Below, in pieces: positions 9,363 to 18,484 of a DNA stretch of 52,582 bases (positions are counted from its first letter, which is position 1; each line of letters starts with the position of its first letter). The position numbers and the translations under genes were made by a program. The stretch comes from Candidatus Saccharimonadota bacterium (GTDB lineage Bacteria; Patescibacteriota; Saccharimonadia; Saccharimonadales; JAQGHD01): positions 1 to 52,582 of the forward strand of contig JAQGHD010000027.1 in assembly GCA_028288965.1 (NCBI GenBank), read 5' to 3'. The notes beneath the pieces were generated by a model that had not been told where the DNA came from, searched no databases, and saw only the letters and a list, made by a program, of their open reading frames with translations.

Positions 9363-10151
9363 TTATGGCCCGAGGGCTAGCTGTATAAGCACGCGGTGCG
9401 AACCAAAGAGGAGCCCATCTAGGCTGTCTGTCGAGAACCAACTCACAGCTTCTACTTCTGGGTTTTCCGGGGTTTCGCTATACATTTCAAACTGTTGAGC
9501 CCGAACCGTCTCATTATCTAACTCAAAGCGTACAGCTGTTGTTTCCGGCCAGGCATTGGCCGTAGCCCGTAAATCAGCCACCGGGCCTTGATAAATGGTC
9601 TGAACGCTGGGTTCAAGCTGCTCAAGATCGAGGTTAGCTTCTTCACGCGCTTCACGCATAGCAGCCCGCAGGCCATTCTCCCCAGGATCAACAAAACCAC
9701 CAGGCAAGGCCCACGCCCCAGTATCGCGACGCTTAATAAGTAACACGTGTGGCACCTCAAGATCGCGGCGGATAATAATTGGATCGCCAGTGTAGTTTGG
9801 CCCCCAGTTCCGGTAAAAGCCTTTGCCGGTAACAACTCCAATGTTGGGATTGCTTACCATATCATCGAACCATGGATGCAAGGGGCGCCCATAACTATCA
9901 AAACGTAAGTTATGATTGGCGAGTGCTAATTGTTCGGGAATGGTTGGAACTTGTCCACCCGATGTTTCCCAAAGTCCTAAGGGTAACACGGGCGGCTCCC
10001 AATCTGGCGCGTCTGTGAATAGGCGTTCGTTAAAGCCTGGGTAGCCTGGATAGGTCTTTACCGGGAGGTTTTGAGCTAACAGCTCTAGGTTACTGCGCAT
10101 AAACAGTTCTCGATTTACCGGTAAGTGGTCAGTGTTTTGTAGAGTTTCCAT
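9363..10151 (-). CDS. Nudix hydrolase resembling NUDT9-type ADP-ribose pyrophosphatase
   Basis: GKGFYRNWGPNYTGDPIIIRR and Nudix box GGFVDPGENGLRAAMREAREEANL. Confidence 0.75.
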   Translation of the reverse strand: METLQNTDHLPVNRELFMRSNLELLAQNLPVKTYPGYPGFNERLFTDAPDWEPPVLPLGLWETSGGQVPTIPEQLALANHNLRFDSYGRPLHPWFDDMVSNPNIGVVTGKGFYRNWGPNYTGDPIIIRRDLEVPHVLLIKRRDTGAWALPGGFVDPGENGLRAAMREAREEANLDLEQLEPSVQTIYQGPVADLRATANAWPETTAVRFELDNETVRAQQFEMYSETPENPEVEAVSWFSTDSLDGLLFGSHRVLIQLALGP

Positions 10152-10153
10152 AA

Positions 10154-11431
10154 TTATTGCTCCTTGACGGCAAAGATCTGCTGGTAGCGTTCAACTAATT
10201 CGTTGTTGCCGGTGTGTTTACTGCTATCATCGCTTAATTTTACTGTATCAGCTCCTTTATTTACTTCAGGTACGTAGACATGCGTAGCTTTCATAACTTG
10301 GTTTATGGCTTTCAGCCCCAGATCGTTGCTTAAATCTGTGCCAACACCAAAATTCTTATTAATCTGGTCCTTGAATTCTTGTTTTATGTTGTCAACGCTG
10401 TCCGGCAAATGTAAGCCATCGCTAAAGGTTATGGACTTGTCGAGAGGATTAAGACCCATGTTGGTGTAAAACTTGAGAACTTTTTCGCCGTATTTTATAG
10501 GGTCACCCGAATCCTGGCGGGTAGCCTGGTATTTTTCGGCTCGCTCCAACGTAAAATCTTCAAAAAAGAAATCAGTCCCAAAGGTATCGCTTAAGGCGAT
10601 AGCCAGCTCGTCACCGTAAAAATCATACCAATCGTCTAGCATCTTACCATGAGAGGCGCGAATATCCTCACCCTTGGCATCGGCTATGGCAGCATAGACC
10701 ATAGGGTTCTCGTGCGCAAAGGTTCCGATGGCTTTTAAGCCCAGTTCTTTAGCGAGCGCAACGCAGCTGGTGCCCACAAAGTTCTCTGGACATTCGTTTT
10801 TTAGTCGCTCATCAACGTGACGCTGCCAGCGCAGGCTAAAGCGGCGCCTGGTACCAAAATCAGCTAACTTAACATCCGGATTGGCTTGTAAGTAGGCAAT
10901 TTTTTCACTTAATCGGTGGTCTCCTTCGGCGTATACATCAAAGATGTCTAGACCTTGTGCGCTTACGCAGTTTTCAAAGTACATTTCGCTGACCTGGCTC
11001 ATAACAATGGTTTCCCAGAAGGTGACTAGTGGCCACTTACCGGTAGATTCTATAGCCAAGTCATCGGTGCTCCGGTCGTGTCTGACGGTGATCTCCGGCA
11101 GGGAATTGTGTTGGAGGTAATCCAGATATTCATCAGCAAACATCCGCTCGCCTTTGGCGCTATGCAAACTTCTAAAGTACTCAATTTCTTCCTGGGCAAA
11201 GCCGTTTTGCCGGATGGTTTCCAGACGATCCTGCAAATCCTCAGCTGCCACGTAGTCGGCCAGGCGCTGATTGCCACGATTTTTAAAGGTAAAAGTCACT
11301 TCGGCATCTGGTTGATATTCATGCTGGAATTGGCTCATGGTTGGCTTGTAGTAGTCCAGCCCTGCTGACAGCATAGTTTCTTCTTTAAAGGGACCATATT
11401 CGATGGGGGAGGTCAGTGTTTGGTGTGTCAT
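10154..11431 (-). CDS. pncB: Nicotinate phosphoribosyltransferase
   Basis: MLSAGLDYYKPTMSQFQHEYQPDAEVTFTFKNR; FGTRRRFS; IGTFAHENPM. Confidence 0.9.
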   Translation of the reverse strand: MTHQTLTSPIEYGPFKEETMLSAGLDYYKPTMSQFQHEYQPDAEVTFTFKNRGNQRLADYVAAEDLQDRLETIRQNGFAQEEIEYFRSLHSAKGERMFADEYLDYLQHNSLPEITVRHDRSTDDLAIESTGKWPLVTFWETIVMSQVSEMYFENCVSAQGLDIFDVYAEGDHRLSEKIAYLQANPDVKLADFGTRRRFSLRWQRHVDERLKNECPENFVGTSCVALAKELGLKAIGTFAHENPMVYAAIADAKGEDIRASHGKMLDDWYDFYGDELAIALSDTFGTDFFFEDFTLERAEKYQATRQDSGDPIKYGEKVLKFYTNMGLNPLDKSITFSDGLHLPDSVDNIKQEFKDQINKNFGVGTDLSNDLGLKAINQVMKATHVYVPEVNKGADTVKLSDDSSKHTGNNELVERYQQIFAVKEQ

Positions 11432-11442
11432 TTCATGCCTCC

Positions 11443-12114
11443 TTAGACGGCCAGCGCTTCTAATTTACGTAAGTACTCATCAGTGGTCACAAAGTGTACG
11501 CCGGCAGCTTCTAGCTCATCTATGGCCTTGAGGCCGGTAGGTTGGGCGACTGATTCGGTAGCGTCAACCGCAATGGTGACGTCTAAGCCCAGCTTGGTTC
11601 TTAGATCCAAGGCTGTAGCTTTCACGCAGTAATCCAGTGCTAGGCCCCCCAGCAAAACAGCTCGGGTGCCGCGTTGGCGCAGCCAGTGCTCTAGGTTTTG
11701 ACCGCGTTCGTTGACACCGTTCAGGCCGGTGTAGCTGGTGTCTAGAGCCCCATCAGTTAGCTCTTCTTGACCTTTTTTAAAAGCGACAGCTAGCTTAGGC
11801 ACAATGATTTCTGGGTGCAATTCAGCACCTGGTGTATTGGCACGGCAGTGTGGCGGCCAAGTGGTCATAAAGTTCGGCTCGTTGCCATCCAATGCAAAAT
11901 GCGCGGTGCGCTCTGGGTGCCAGTCTTGGGTAGTAAAGATATCCATACCCCGTAAACTAAAGGCTCCGAGTAATGTATTCAGGTACGGAACAATGTGCTC
12001 ACCTTCCATAATGGGCAGCTCGCCAAAGCCAGGCACGTCTAAACGTTCGCCTTCACTGGCGGGCATAAAGCCGCGCTGAGCATCGATAATTCCTAGTGCG
12101 GTTGGGTGGTTCAT
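11443..12114 (-). CDS. pncA: Nicotinamidase (isochorismatase-fold)
   Basis: GIIDAQRGFMP, TTQDWHPERTAHFA and GGLALDYCVKATALD; strong SD (AAGGAG). Confidence 0.88.
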   Translation of the reverse strand: MNHPTALGIIDAQRGFMPASEGERLDVPGFGELPIMEGEHIVPYLNTLLGAFSLRGMDIFTTQDWHPERTAHFALDGNEPNFMTTWPPHCRANTPGAELHPEIIVPKLAVAFKKGQEELTDGALDTSYTGLNGVNERGQNLEHWLRQRGTRAVLLGGLALDYCVKATALDLRTKLGLDVTIAVDATESVAQPTGLKAIDELEAAGVHFVTTDEYLRKLEALAV

Positions 12115-12139
12115 GATTGTCTCCTTCTCTGTTACATAG

Positions 12140-12160
12140 TAAGTGTAGAATCAACACTAT
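12140..12160. promoter_or_regulatory. Candidate NrtR operator
   Basis: TAAGTGT-AGAATCA-ACACTAT inverted repeat in the pncA/ADP-ribosylglycohydrolase divergent intergenic region. Confidence 0.6.
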
Positions 12161-12181
12161 TTAGTGTTAGTTACAGACTAC
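12161..12181. promoter_or_regulatory. Degenerate candidate NrtR operator
   Basis: TTAGTGT-TAGTTAC-AGACTAC, exactly 21 bp from the previous site. Confidence 0.4.
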
Positions 12182-12188
12182 TCCATAG

Positions 12189-12209
12189 TTAGTGTCTTGT
12201 CAACACTTA
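12189..12209. promoter_or_regulatory. Candidate NrtR operator
   Basis: TTAGTGT-CTTGTCA-ACACTTA. Confidence 0.6.
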
Positions 12210-12263
12210 TTTTATTTGATTTAATGTTGTAAGGAGTAATAAACTTAATGAAAGGGGGGGATC

Positions 12264-13223
12264 ATGGCTATAGATAAGCTAGGAGCAGTAGGAGAAAATT
12301 TATTAGTGGCTGTTGGCTACGGTGACTCAGCTGGCTTGCCGGCAGAAACACTAACGCCGGAGCAAATCCAGGATAAGTTTGGACGGCTGAGTGGGCTTAT
12401 TCCGATTGATAATAAATTTATGGGTAAACACCCAATTGGTAGATGGAGCGATGATACAAAGCTGTCATTGGCCATAGCCGAAGCCTTAATAGACAGCGAA
12501 GGTTTTAACATGAAGGCAATTGCCACAAACCATGTCGGGGCATTGCGCGACCCCGTCAATCGGGGCTGGGGTAGCAGTACTCGTAAAAGCATTAAGCGGT
12601 TGCGTAAAGACGGCAGCTGGCGTACTAGTGGAAGCCAGGAAGGTGAGGGTAACGGGGTGCTTATGAAGTTGAGCCCCTTGGCGCTCTGGCAGACAGTAAA
12701 ACAACCCGTCGCCGCTGATAATCAAGTCGAAGCCATAGCCCGCATGACGCATGCCAATACACTCAGTGTAGTCACGGCTCTGGTTCACAGAGATATTTTA
12801 GGAGCCTTATTGATGGGTTATTTAGAGCCGGCAGATGTGCCCCAAGCTGGCGCCGCGCAGGCCGAAATGTACGAGCAGCACTTAGGTGAACCCAGCCAGG
12901 TAACGTCTGGACTGCTTGGCCGGCTGGCCTTAGACAGGCGTATTACAGACAGGACTATTGCTGATCTAACGCCAAAGGCCGGTTTTTGGTCACCAGAGAC
13001 GCTGGTTATGGCTTACGGAGCCTTTGCCCGCACCCCACACTACCCAGATAACATCTATGACGTGATTAATTTAGGGGGCGATACCGATAGTACTGGTTCA
13101 ATTGTAGGAGCTATGTCGGCCATGCACCAAGGTGATCTAGAACATCCAGCCGATGTGGCTCAACTTGAGCAAGTAGACTACTTACGCAAAGTCGGCCAGG
13201 AACTAGTAGCCATGTTGAGCTGA
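12264..13223 (+). CDS. ADP-ribosylglycohydrolase family protein
   Basis: GYGDSAGLPAE, IGRWSDDTKLSLAIAEALI and NLGGDTDSTGSIVGAM metal-binding motifs. Confidence 0.85.
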   Translation: MAIDKLGAVGENLLVAVGYGDSAGLPAETLTPEQIQDKFGRLSGLIPIDNKFMGKHPIGRWSDDTKLSLAIAEALIDSEGFNMKAIATNHVGALRDPVNRGWGSSTRKSIKRLRKDGSWRTSGSQEGEGNGVLMKLSPLALWQTVKQPVAADNQVEAIARMTHANTLSVVTALVHRDILGALLMGYLEPADVPQAGAAQAEMYEQHLGEPSQVTSGLLGRLALDRRITDRTIADLTPKAGFWSPETLVMAYGAFARTPHYPDNIYDVINLGGDTDSTGSIVGAMSAMHQGDLEHPADVAQLEQVDYLRKVGQELVAMLS

Positions 13224-13226
13224 GTT

Positions 13227-13529
13227 TTACTGCTCCAAACGAGTTTCAATTTCAAAAAAGCTAGTAATTTCACCAACAGTTTTGCCACATGGCAGGACAT
13301 CAACGGTGTGATAATCATGAGCGCCACTAAGCACAAAGTGCAGCCAATCTTCATCTGGCTCCCCAAATGATAGAACCTGCACGCCGCTTTCATTAGTAAA
13401 TCCTTCGGTATCAACCAGTTCATGCCGTGCTGCAATAACTCCACCTAACACAGCGCGCAATACACTGCTGCATGCACTCTGGCATCTGTCCTGCTCTTGG
13501 CAGGTCGGACGCAAATATTCACTACCCAT
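13227..13529 (-). CDS. Hypothetical protein
   Basis: 100-aa ORF filling a gap between conserved genes; no recognised motif. Confidence 0.45.
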   Translation of the reverse strand: MGSEYLRPTCQEQDRCQSACSSVLRAVLGGVIAARHELVDTEGFTNESGVQVLSFGEPDEDWLHFVLSGAHDYHTVDVLPCGKTVGEITSFFEIETRLEQ

Positions 13530-13613
13530 AGCTCACTCCCTTTTAGCTTGTACTGACCAATTTTAGTCTCGTGCTTGCAGCCCAGATAGGAAAAAATTCG
13601 CCCTCACGAGCGG

Positions 13614-14315
13614 CTAATCAAAACTGCGTGAGAGCGTTTCTAGGTGCTGTTTGTTGAACTTGTAGAGCTTAGCAGGACGGTGAGCACCTTCACGGAATAA
13701 ATCACCGGTGGGCGCAATGAGATTGAGGTCTAAGAATTTCTTTCGGAAATTGCGTTTATCTAGTTCGCGGCCAAAAACGGCTTCGTAGGCTTTTTGCAGT
13801 TGGGTAAGGGTAAAGAACTTGGGCAACAGCGCGTAGATGGCGTTGGTATAGGTGATTTTGGCACTGAGGCGATCATGGGCGTACTTGATAATGTCGGCAT
13901 GATCATATGCCAAGTTTTTAGGGAGATGGCTGATTGGGAAGAATTGCGGATTTTGGGTGGTTTTGCTGGTTTTTGGGGCTAAATTGTGGCCCAAACAAGT
14001 ATAGGTCACCGAAACAGCATGACCGCGAGGGTCACGGGCCACCGTGTCAAAGGTATACAGTTGCTCCACTAGGGCAAAGTCCTTGACCGAAAAGCCGGCT
14101 TTGGCTCGCAAAATACGATTAAGAGCCTGCGTGGTGGTTTCGCCTTGGGCGTTGTAACCGCCGGGTAGGGCCCAATAATCCTTAAAGGGCTCTTCTGGCC
14201 GACGGATTAAAAGCACATTTAATTGGTTGTTGATAAGCTGCAGAACTACCCCGTCAACTGTCAGGATGGGGGGTACGTATTCTCCGCTATATTTGGCAGT
14301 CATAATGTCTATCAT
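13614..14315 (-). CDS. nrtR: NrtR-like transcriptional regulator (Nudix-like domain plus C-terminal winged helix)
   Basis: VDGVVLQLINNQLNVLLIRRPEEPFKDYWALPGGY with degenerate Nudix box, then FTLTQLQKAYEAVFGRELDKRNFRKKFL wHTH; adjacent to nadE. Confidence 0.85.
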   Translation of the reverse strand: MIDIMTAKYSGEYVPPILTVDGVVLQLINNQLNVLLIRRPEEPFKDYWALPGGYNAQGETTTQALNRILRAKAGFSVKDFALVEQLYTFDTVARDPRGHAVSVTYTCLGHNLAPKTSKTTQNPQFFPISHLPKNLAYDHADIIKYAHDRLSAKITYTNAIYALLPKFFTLTQLQKAYEAVFGRELDKRNFRKKFLDLNLIAPTGDLFREGAHRPAKLYKFNKQHLETLSRSFD

Positions 14316-14318
14316 ACA

Positions 14319-16244
14319 CTATTCCCAAATAGCGGTATTATACAGATCAGAAGGCATGCGCCAATCGCCCCGCGGGCTGAGCGCCACACTGCCAACTTTG
14401 GCACCATCGGGCAGGCTTGAGCGCTTAAATTGACTGAAGGCAAAGCGCTTATAAAATACCATTAACCACTTATTGATTTCCTCTGGCTGGTACACTCCTT
14501 CAAAGGCTTGGTTGGCCAAAAAACGTATTTTAGCCGGCTCATCGCCCCAACGAATAAGATAGTACAAAAAAAAGTCGTGCAGCTCGTACGGGCCAATAAT
14601 ATCCTCAGTTTTTTGATCAATCTCGCCTTTGGCTGCCCGGGTAAGTTCCGGTGAAACGGGTGTATCGAGTATATCGAGCAGTATGTCTCGGGCTTCGGCA
14701 CCAGCTTGATTATCGGTAATATGCCGGACCAAGTGCCGGACCAGTGTTTTAGGCACCCCGGCATTCACGTGGTAGTGACTCATATGGTCGGCGTTAAAGG
14801 TACACCAGCCCAGCGCAATTTCGCTTAAATCACCAGTCCCCAAGTTGATCCCTTGCAGCTGGTTGCCCTTGTTAAAGAGAATTTCGGTTCGTATGCGGGC
14901 CTGGACGTTTTCGTAGGTAACATCTTGGGTTTGGCCATCATGACCAATGGCCTTGTGCATCTGATGAGCCAGTTGATCGATAGGCACGACTTGGTTTGGG
15001 ACGTTGTACAGCTGGGCTAACTTTACCGCGTTATTTTGGGTACGGTCAGAGCTAGCCACACCTGGCATGGTGTAGGTGCGGATTAAGTCTTTGGGTGGCA
15101 CGCCGATGATTTCTGCTGAACGACAGGCGACTAAAAAGGCCAAAGTAGAATCCAGCCCACCGGACAAACCAAGATGTACATACGGCGTTTTGGTGGCTTG
15201 TAGCCGCCCGGCCAAGCCATGAGCTTGAATGTCGATAATCGATTGTAAACGCTCGGCGCGCTCGGTTTCATTTTCCCAGGTGGGCAAGAAGGGGTGGGGA
15301 TTAATATGAGGACTTGGCACAAACTCAGGGGTGCCTACAACCGTTTTGACCACTTGCCAGCCAACTTTATTTACAAAGTTAGTATCGCGCAGCCGATCAT
15401 GTTTTAGGTGGTCAATATCTATGTCTGCTACTCGCAGCCGCTCATCTTTTGTAAATGGTTTACGTTCGGCTAGTAGGCGGCCATTTTCGGCAATTAACTG
15501 GTGCCCACCCATAACCACGTCCATGGTTGATTCGGTCCAATCACTGCCAGCGTAGACGTAGCCGGCCATAAGCTTGGCGGATTGCATAGCCACCAATTGG
15601 CGACGGTAGGCGGCTTTGCCAACCAGCTCGGGTGAGGCTGATAAATTAGCAATTACTAACGCTCCGTGCTGGGCTTGCTGGATGCTGGGGGCTTCGGCTA
15701 CCCAGAGGTCCTCACAGGTTTCGACGCCAATTTTTGCGCCACCAATGTCAAATAGCAATTCCGTGCCAAAGGGCACGTCTTGCTGGCCAACCCTCACCGC
15801 GGTATTAGGCTGCTGCCAGGTTTGGTACCACCGCTTTTCGTAAAATTCACCATAGGTAGGTAGGTTTTGCTTTGGCACAAGGCCTTTTATGTCGCCATCG
15901 GCTAGCACGGCACTACAGTTGTATAATGCGTTGTCCACCTGCAGAGGCAAGCCAACTACCATGGTCGTTTCGCTACCCCGTGTTTGTTCGGCCAACTGTT
16001 GCAGCCCTGTGCGGGCTTGCTTAAGCAAGCTTTGTTGCTGTACAAGATCACCAATGGAATAGCCGGTCAGACTCAGCTCCGGAAAGACTACCAGGGCCAC
16101 GCCTTGAGCGGTAGCCTCTTTATACAACTCGGTGATTCGAGTAGTGTTAGTGGCTACGTCGGCGATGTTAACTTCAGGGCAGGCAGTAGCCACCCGCAGA
16201 TAACTTTCATATGGCTGGAATTCCAATTGTGATAGCGTTTCCAT
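14319..16244 (-). CDS. nadE: Glutamine-dependent NAD+ synthetase (nitrilase plus synthetase domains)
   Basis: VVFPELSLTGYSIGDL, GVETCEDLWV, HLGLSGGLDSTLAFLVA and GTGDLSEIALGWCTFNADHMSHYHVNAGVPKTLV. Confidence 0.95.
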   Translation of the reverse strand: METLSQLEFQPYESYLRVATACPEVNIADVATNTTRITELYKEATAQGVALVVFPELSLTGYSIGDLVQQQSLLKQARTGLQQLAEQTRGSETTMVVGLPLQVDNALYNCSAVLADGDIKGLVPKQNLPTYGEFYEKRWYQTWQQPNTAVRVGQQDVPFGTELLFDIGGAKIGVETCEDLWVAEAPSIQQAQHGALVIANLSASPELVGKAAYRRQLVAMQSAKLMAGYVYAGSDWTESTMDVVMGGHQLIAENGRLLAERKPFTKDERLRVADIDIDHLKHDRLRDTNFVNKVGWQVVKTVVGTPEFVPSPHINPHPFLPTWENETERAERLQSIIDIQAHGLAGRLQATKTPYVHLGLSGGLDSTLAFLVACRSAEIIGVPPKDLIRTYTMPGVASSDRTQNNAVKLAQLYNVPNQVVPIDQLAHQMHKAIGHDGQTQDVTYENVQARIRTEILFNKGNQLQGINLGTGDLSEIALGWCTFNADHMSHYHVNAGVPKTLVRHLVRHITDNQAGAEARDILLDILDTPVSPELTRAAKGEIDQKTEDIIGPYELHDFFLYYLIRWGDEPAKIRFLANQAFEGVYQPEEINKWLMVFYKRFAFSQFKRSSLPDGAKVGSVALSPRGDWRMPSDLYNTAIWE

Positions 16245-16255
16245 GATAGTTCTCC

Positions 16256-16276
16256 TTAGTGTAAAAAATACATTTA
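16256..16276. promoter_or_regulatory. Candidate NrtR operator upstream of nadE-nrtR
   Basis: TTAGTGT-AAAAAAT-ACATTTA (second half-site 5/7). Confidence 0.45.
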
Positions 16277-16303
16277 CTTATTCTAAAGTAGCAGGTACAA
16301 TAA

Positions 16304-16324
16304 TTAGTGTCAATACCACACTAA
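16304..16324. promoter_or_regulatory. Candidate NrtR operator upstream of nadD
   Basis: Perfect inverted repeat TTAGTGT-CAATACC-ACACTAA just downstream of TACAAT -10. Confidence 0.7.
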
Positions 16325-16337
16325 CAGGAGATTTGAC

Positions 16338-16946
16338 ATGGAAATAGCAATATTTGGCGGCAGTTTCAACCCACCGACTCGAGCCCACGAGGCCGGTGTT
16401 CAGGCCTGTCTTGATCGGCAGGATATTGATGAGGTGTGGCTGATGCCATCTGGCTATCGGGCTGATAAGCCAGGCTTAGTCGATGATCAAGCGCGGCTGG
16501 AAATGCTACAAATTGTTAAGCGCCAGGAGTTTTATGATAATCCTCGGGTAGTCATCTCGGACTTTGAGCTTAGCCTGCCGCGGCCAACCCAAACTTATAA
16601 AACCATGGGGGCGCTGGCCAGGGCCTACCCTGAGCATAGATTTTGGTTTGTCAGTGGGGCTGATACCTATGCCACCATGCAAAACTGGGAAGGTGGCCAC
16701 CAACTAAAGGCCAGCTTGCCTATGTTGCTCATCCCTCGCATTGGTTATGAGTTACCCGAGCCGACCCAGCAGTTGCGCCAACTGGAAGTACTAGAAGATA
16801 TGGTCGATGGCATATCCTCTAGTCAAGTGCGTGAGCGTTTGGCCTTAGGCGGCCCCATTGAGTTCTTGGTCTGCGACGCCATAGCGCGCTACATTGCTGA
16901 AAAAGGTTTATACCTAGCCAAAGGCTCAAAATATGTAAGCATTTAG
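16338..16946 (+). CDS. nadD: Nicotinate-nucleotide adenylyltransferase
   Basis: IFGGSFNPPTRAHEAGVQ and DGISSSQVRERLALGGPIEFLVCDAIARYI. Confidence 0.9.
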   Translation: MEIAIFGGSFNPPTRAHEAGVQACLDRQDIDEVWLMPSGYRADKPGLVDDQARLEMLQIVKRQEFYDNPRVVISDFELSLPRPTQTYKTMGALARAYPEHRFWFVSGADTYATMQNWEGGHQLKASLPMLLIPRIGYELPEPTQQLRQLEVLEDMVDGISSSQVRERLALGGPIEFLVCDAIARYIAEKGLYLAKGSKYVSI

Positions 16947-17008
16947 GTAACTGGGGAATGGATGCGATTGCCTATCCGATGAGCATAGCTACCCCTATTC
17001 CGGTAGCT

Positions 17009-17037
17009 TTGGCTAATTTGATCAAGTTCGGCATACT
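17009..17037 (+). promoter_or_regulatory. Sigma70-type promoter for tatD (leaderless)
   Basis: TTGGCT-17 bp-CATACT, 7 nt to ATG at 17045. Confidence 0.5.
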
Positions 17038-17044
17038 TAATGGC

Positions 17045-17839
17045 ATGGAACTTGTTGACACTCACTGCCATATTCAATTTCCGGACTATGGCCAAAAAGA
17101 AGGTTTTGATGCCAGTGATGCGATAACCGCTGCTCAAGCCGAGGCTGTAACGCGTTTGTTGTGTGTTGGCACCGATCTGCCAGACAGCCGCCGGGCCATT
17201 GATTTTGTGCAGCAGCGTGATAATTGTTGGGCTACCATTGGGCTGCATCCCCACGAAGGTGCTAGTTATGCGCATGACAATAAGGCCTTAGAGGAGTTTG
17301 CCGCTCTGGTATCGCAGCCAAAAGTAGTGGCGATTGGCGAGTGCGGCTTGGACTATTACTATCATCATTCGCCAAAAGCCGATCAAGAAAAAATACTACG
17401 CTGGCAGCTTGAACTAGCTACCACATACAAATTGCCCTGTGTCTTCCATGTGCGTGACGCTTTTGATGACTTTTGGAAGATAGTTGACAACTATCCAGGC
17501 ATTACTGGTGTCATCCATAGTTTTACGGCCGATAAAAAAGTACTTTTACAAACGCTCCAGCGGGGGTATTATGTTGGCTTGAATGGGATAATGACATTTA
17601 CTCGCACTGAGGCCCAACTCGAGGCGGCAAAAGCCGTGCCGCTTGACAAATTACTCCTTGAAACAGATGCCCCGTTCTTGACTCCTGTGCCATTTCGTGG
17701 TAAAATCTGCCAGCCTAAACATGTGCGCCTAACCGCCCAGTTTTTGGCCAATCTCCGGGGAGAAACTTTATCAGAACTGGCTTCAGCCACTACCGCCAAC
17801 GCCCTATCCCTTTTCAATCTTTCAAACGTTTATGAATAA
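17045..17839 (+). CDS. tatD: TatD-family metal-dependent hydrolase
   Basis: ELVDTHCHI, IGECGLDYYYH and LLLETDAPFLTP; start trimmed from ORF-track 16958 to the ATG after CATACT. Confidence 0.9.
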   Translation: MELVDTHCHIQFPDYGQKEGFDASDAITAAQAEAVTRLLCVGTDLPDSRRAIDFVQQRDNCWATIGLHPHEGASYAHDNKALEEFAALVSQPKVVAIGECGLDYYYHHSPKADQEKILRWQLELATTYKLPCVFHVRDAFDDFWKIVDNYPGITGVIHSFTADKKVLLQTLQRGYYVGLNGIMTFTRTEAQLEAAKAVPLDKLLLETDAPFLTPVPFRGKICQPKHVRLTAQFLANLRGETLSELASATTANALSLFNLSNVYE

Positions 17840-18116
17840 TCAATTACAATCACGAGAACAATATCAAGACGTGCCCGAACCAGTTAAGAGACGGGCTCAA
17901 GTTGAGCGCACCGCTGCCCGGCTAGTTGAAGAAGCTTTGGCTATTGACAGGGTAGTGCACGCCATTATTGAACGCTCACGTAACCCTGCCCCAGCTCAAT
18001 CCGAGTCTCAGCCACCGCAATCCGAAACTCCTACAGATACAACGCCTCCAACTACCCAAGATCCCGAGGTCCTCAGGGCATACATCGATATGATAGGAAA
18101 CCAGCATGATTCGTAA
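17832..18116 (+). CDS. Hypothetical protein
   Basis: Overlapping reading frames in an operon-like run; low-complexity C-terminus. Confidence 0.5.
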   Translation: MNNQLQSREQYQDVPEPVKRRAQVERTAARLVEEALAIDRVVHAIIERSRNPAPAQSESQPPQSETPTDTTPPTTQDPEVLRAYIDMIGNQHDS

Positions 18117-18474
18117 AATCTTGAGTACTCTACTAGCTGGTCAAAAAGAAGAGCGCGAAGCCGAGTTGTACCGCAATCTTATTCGTCACGAAGCCAAGAT
18201 TGGCGGCCAATTATTTGGCCCCGTATCAAAAGATGGTCGTCGTGAATTCTTTTGCCTAGACGAAAAAACCTGGATTTGGCATGAAGAATGGGTAGATAAC
18301 ACCGGCCAACGTCAAATTCGCACGACGCGTTACGATGTCCGACCTAACGGACTATTAAAAGCCCAAGACGGACAGTATTATCAGAGCGTTTCGCCTAATG
18401 AGGCTGCTCGGTTCCTGCAAGCTGTTCGTTTGTATCACCAGCGCGTTAACGACGAGCTGTACGCCAACGTTTAG
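18106..18474 (+). CDS. DUF4178-like/hypothetical protein
   Basis: Intact 122-aa ORF (GRREFFCLDEKTWIWHEEWVD...RTTRYDVRPNGLLKAQDGQYY); DUF assignment uncertain. Confidence 0.55.
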   Translation: MIRKILSTLLAGQKEEREAELYRNLIRHEAKIGGQLFGPVSKDGRREFFCLDEKTWIWHEEWVDNTGQRQIRTTRYDVRPNGLLKAQDGQYYQSVSPNEAARFLQAVRLYHQRVNDELYANV

Positions 18475-18484
18475 CTCCGGCGCC

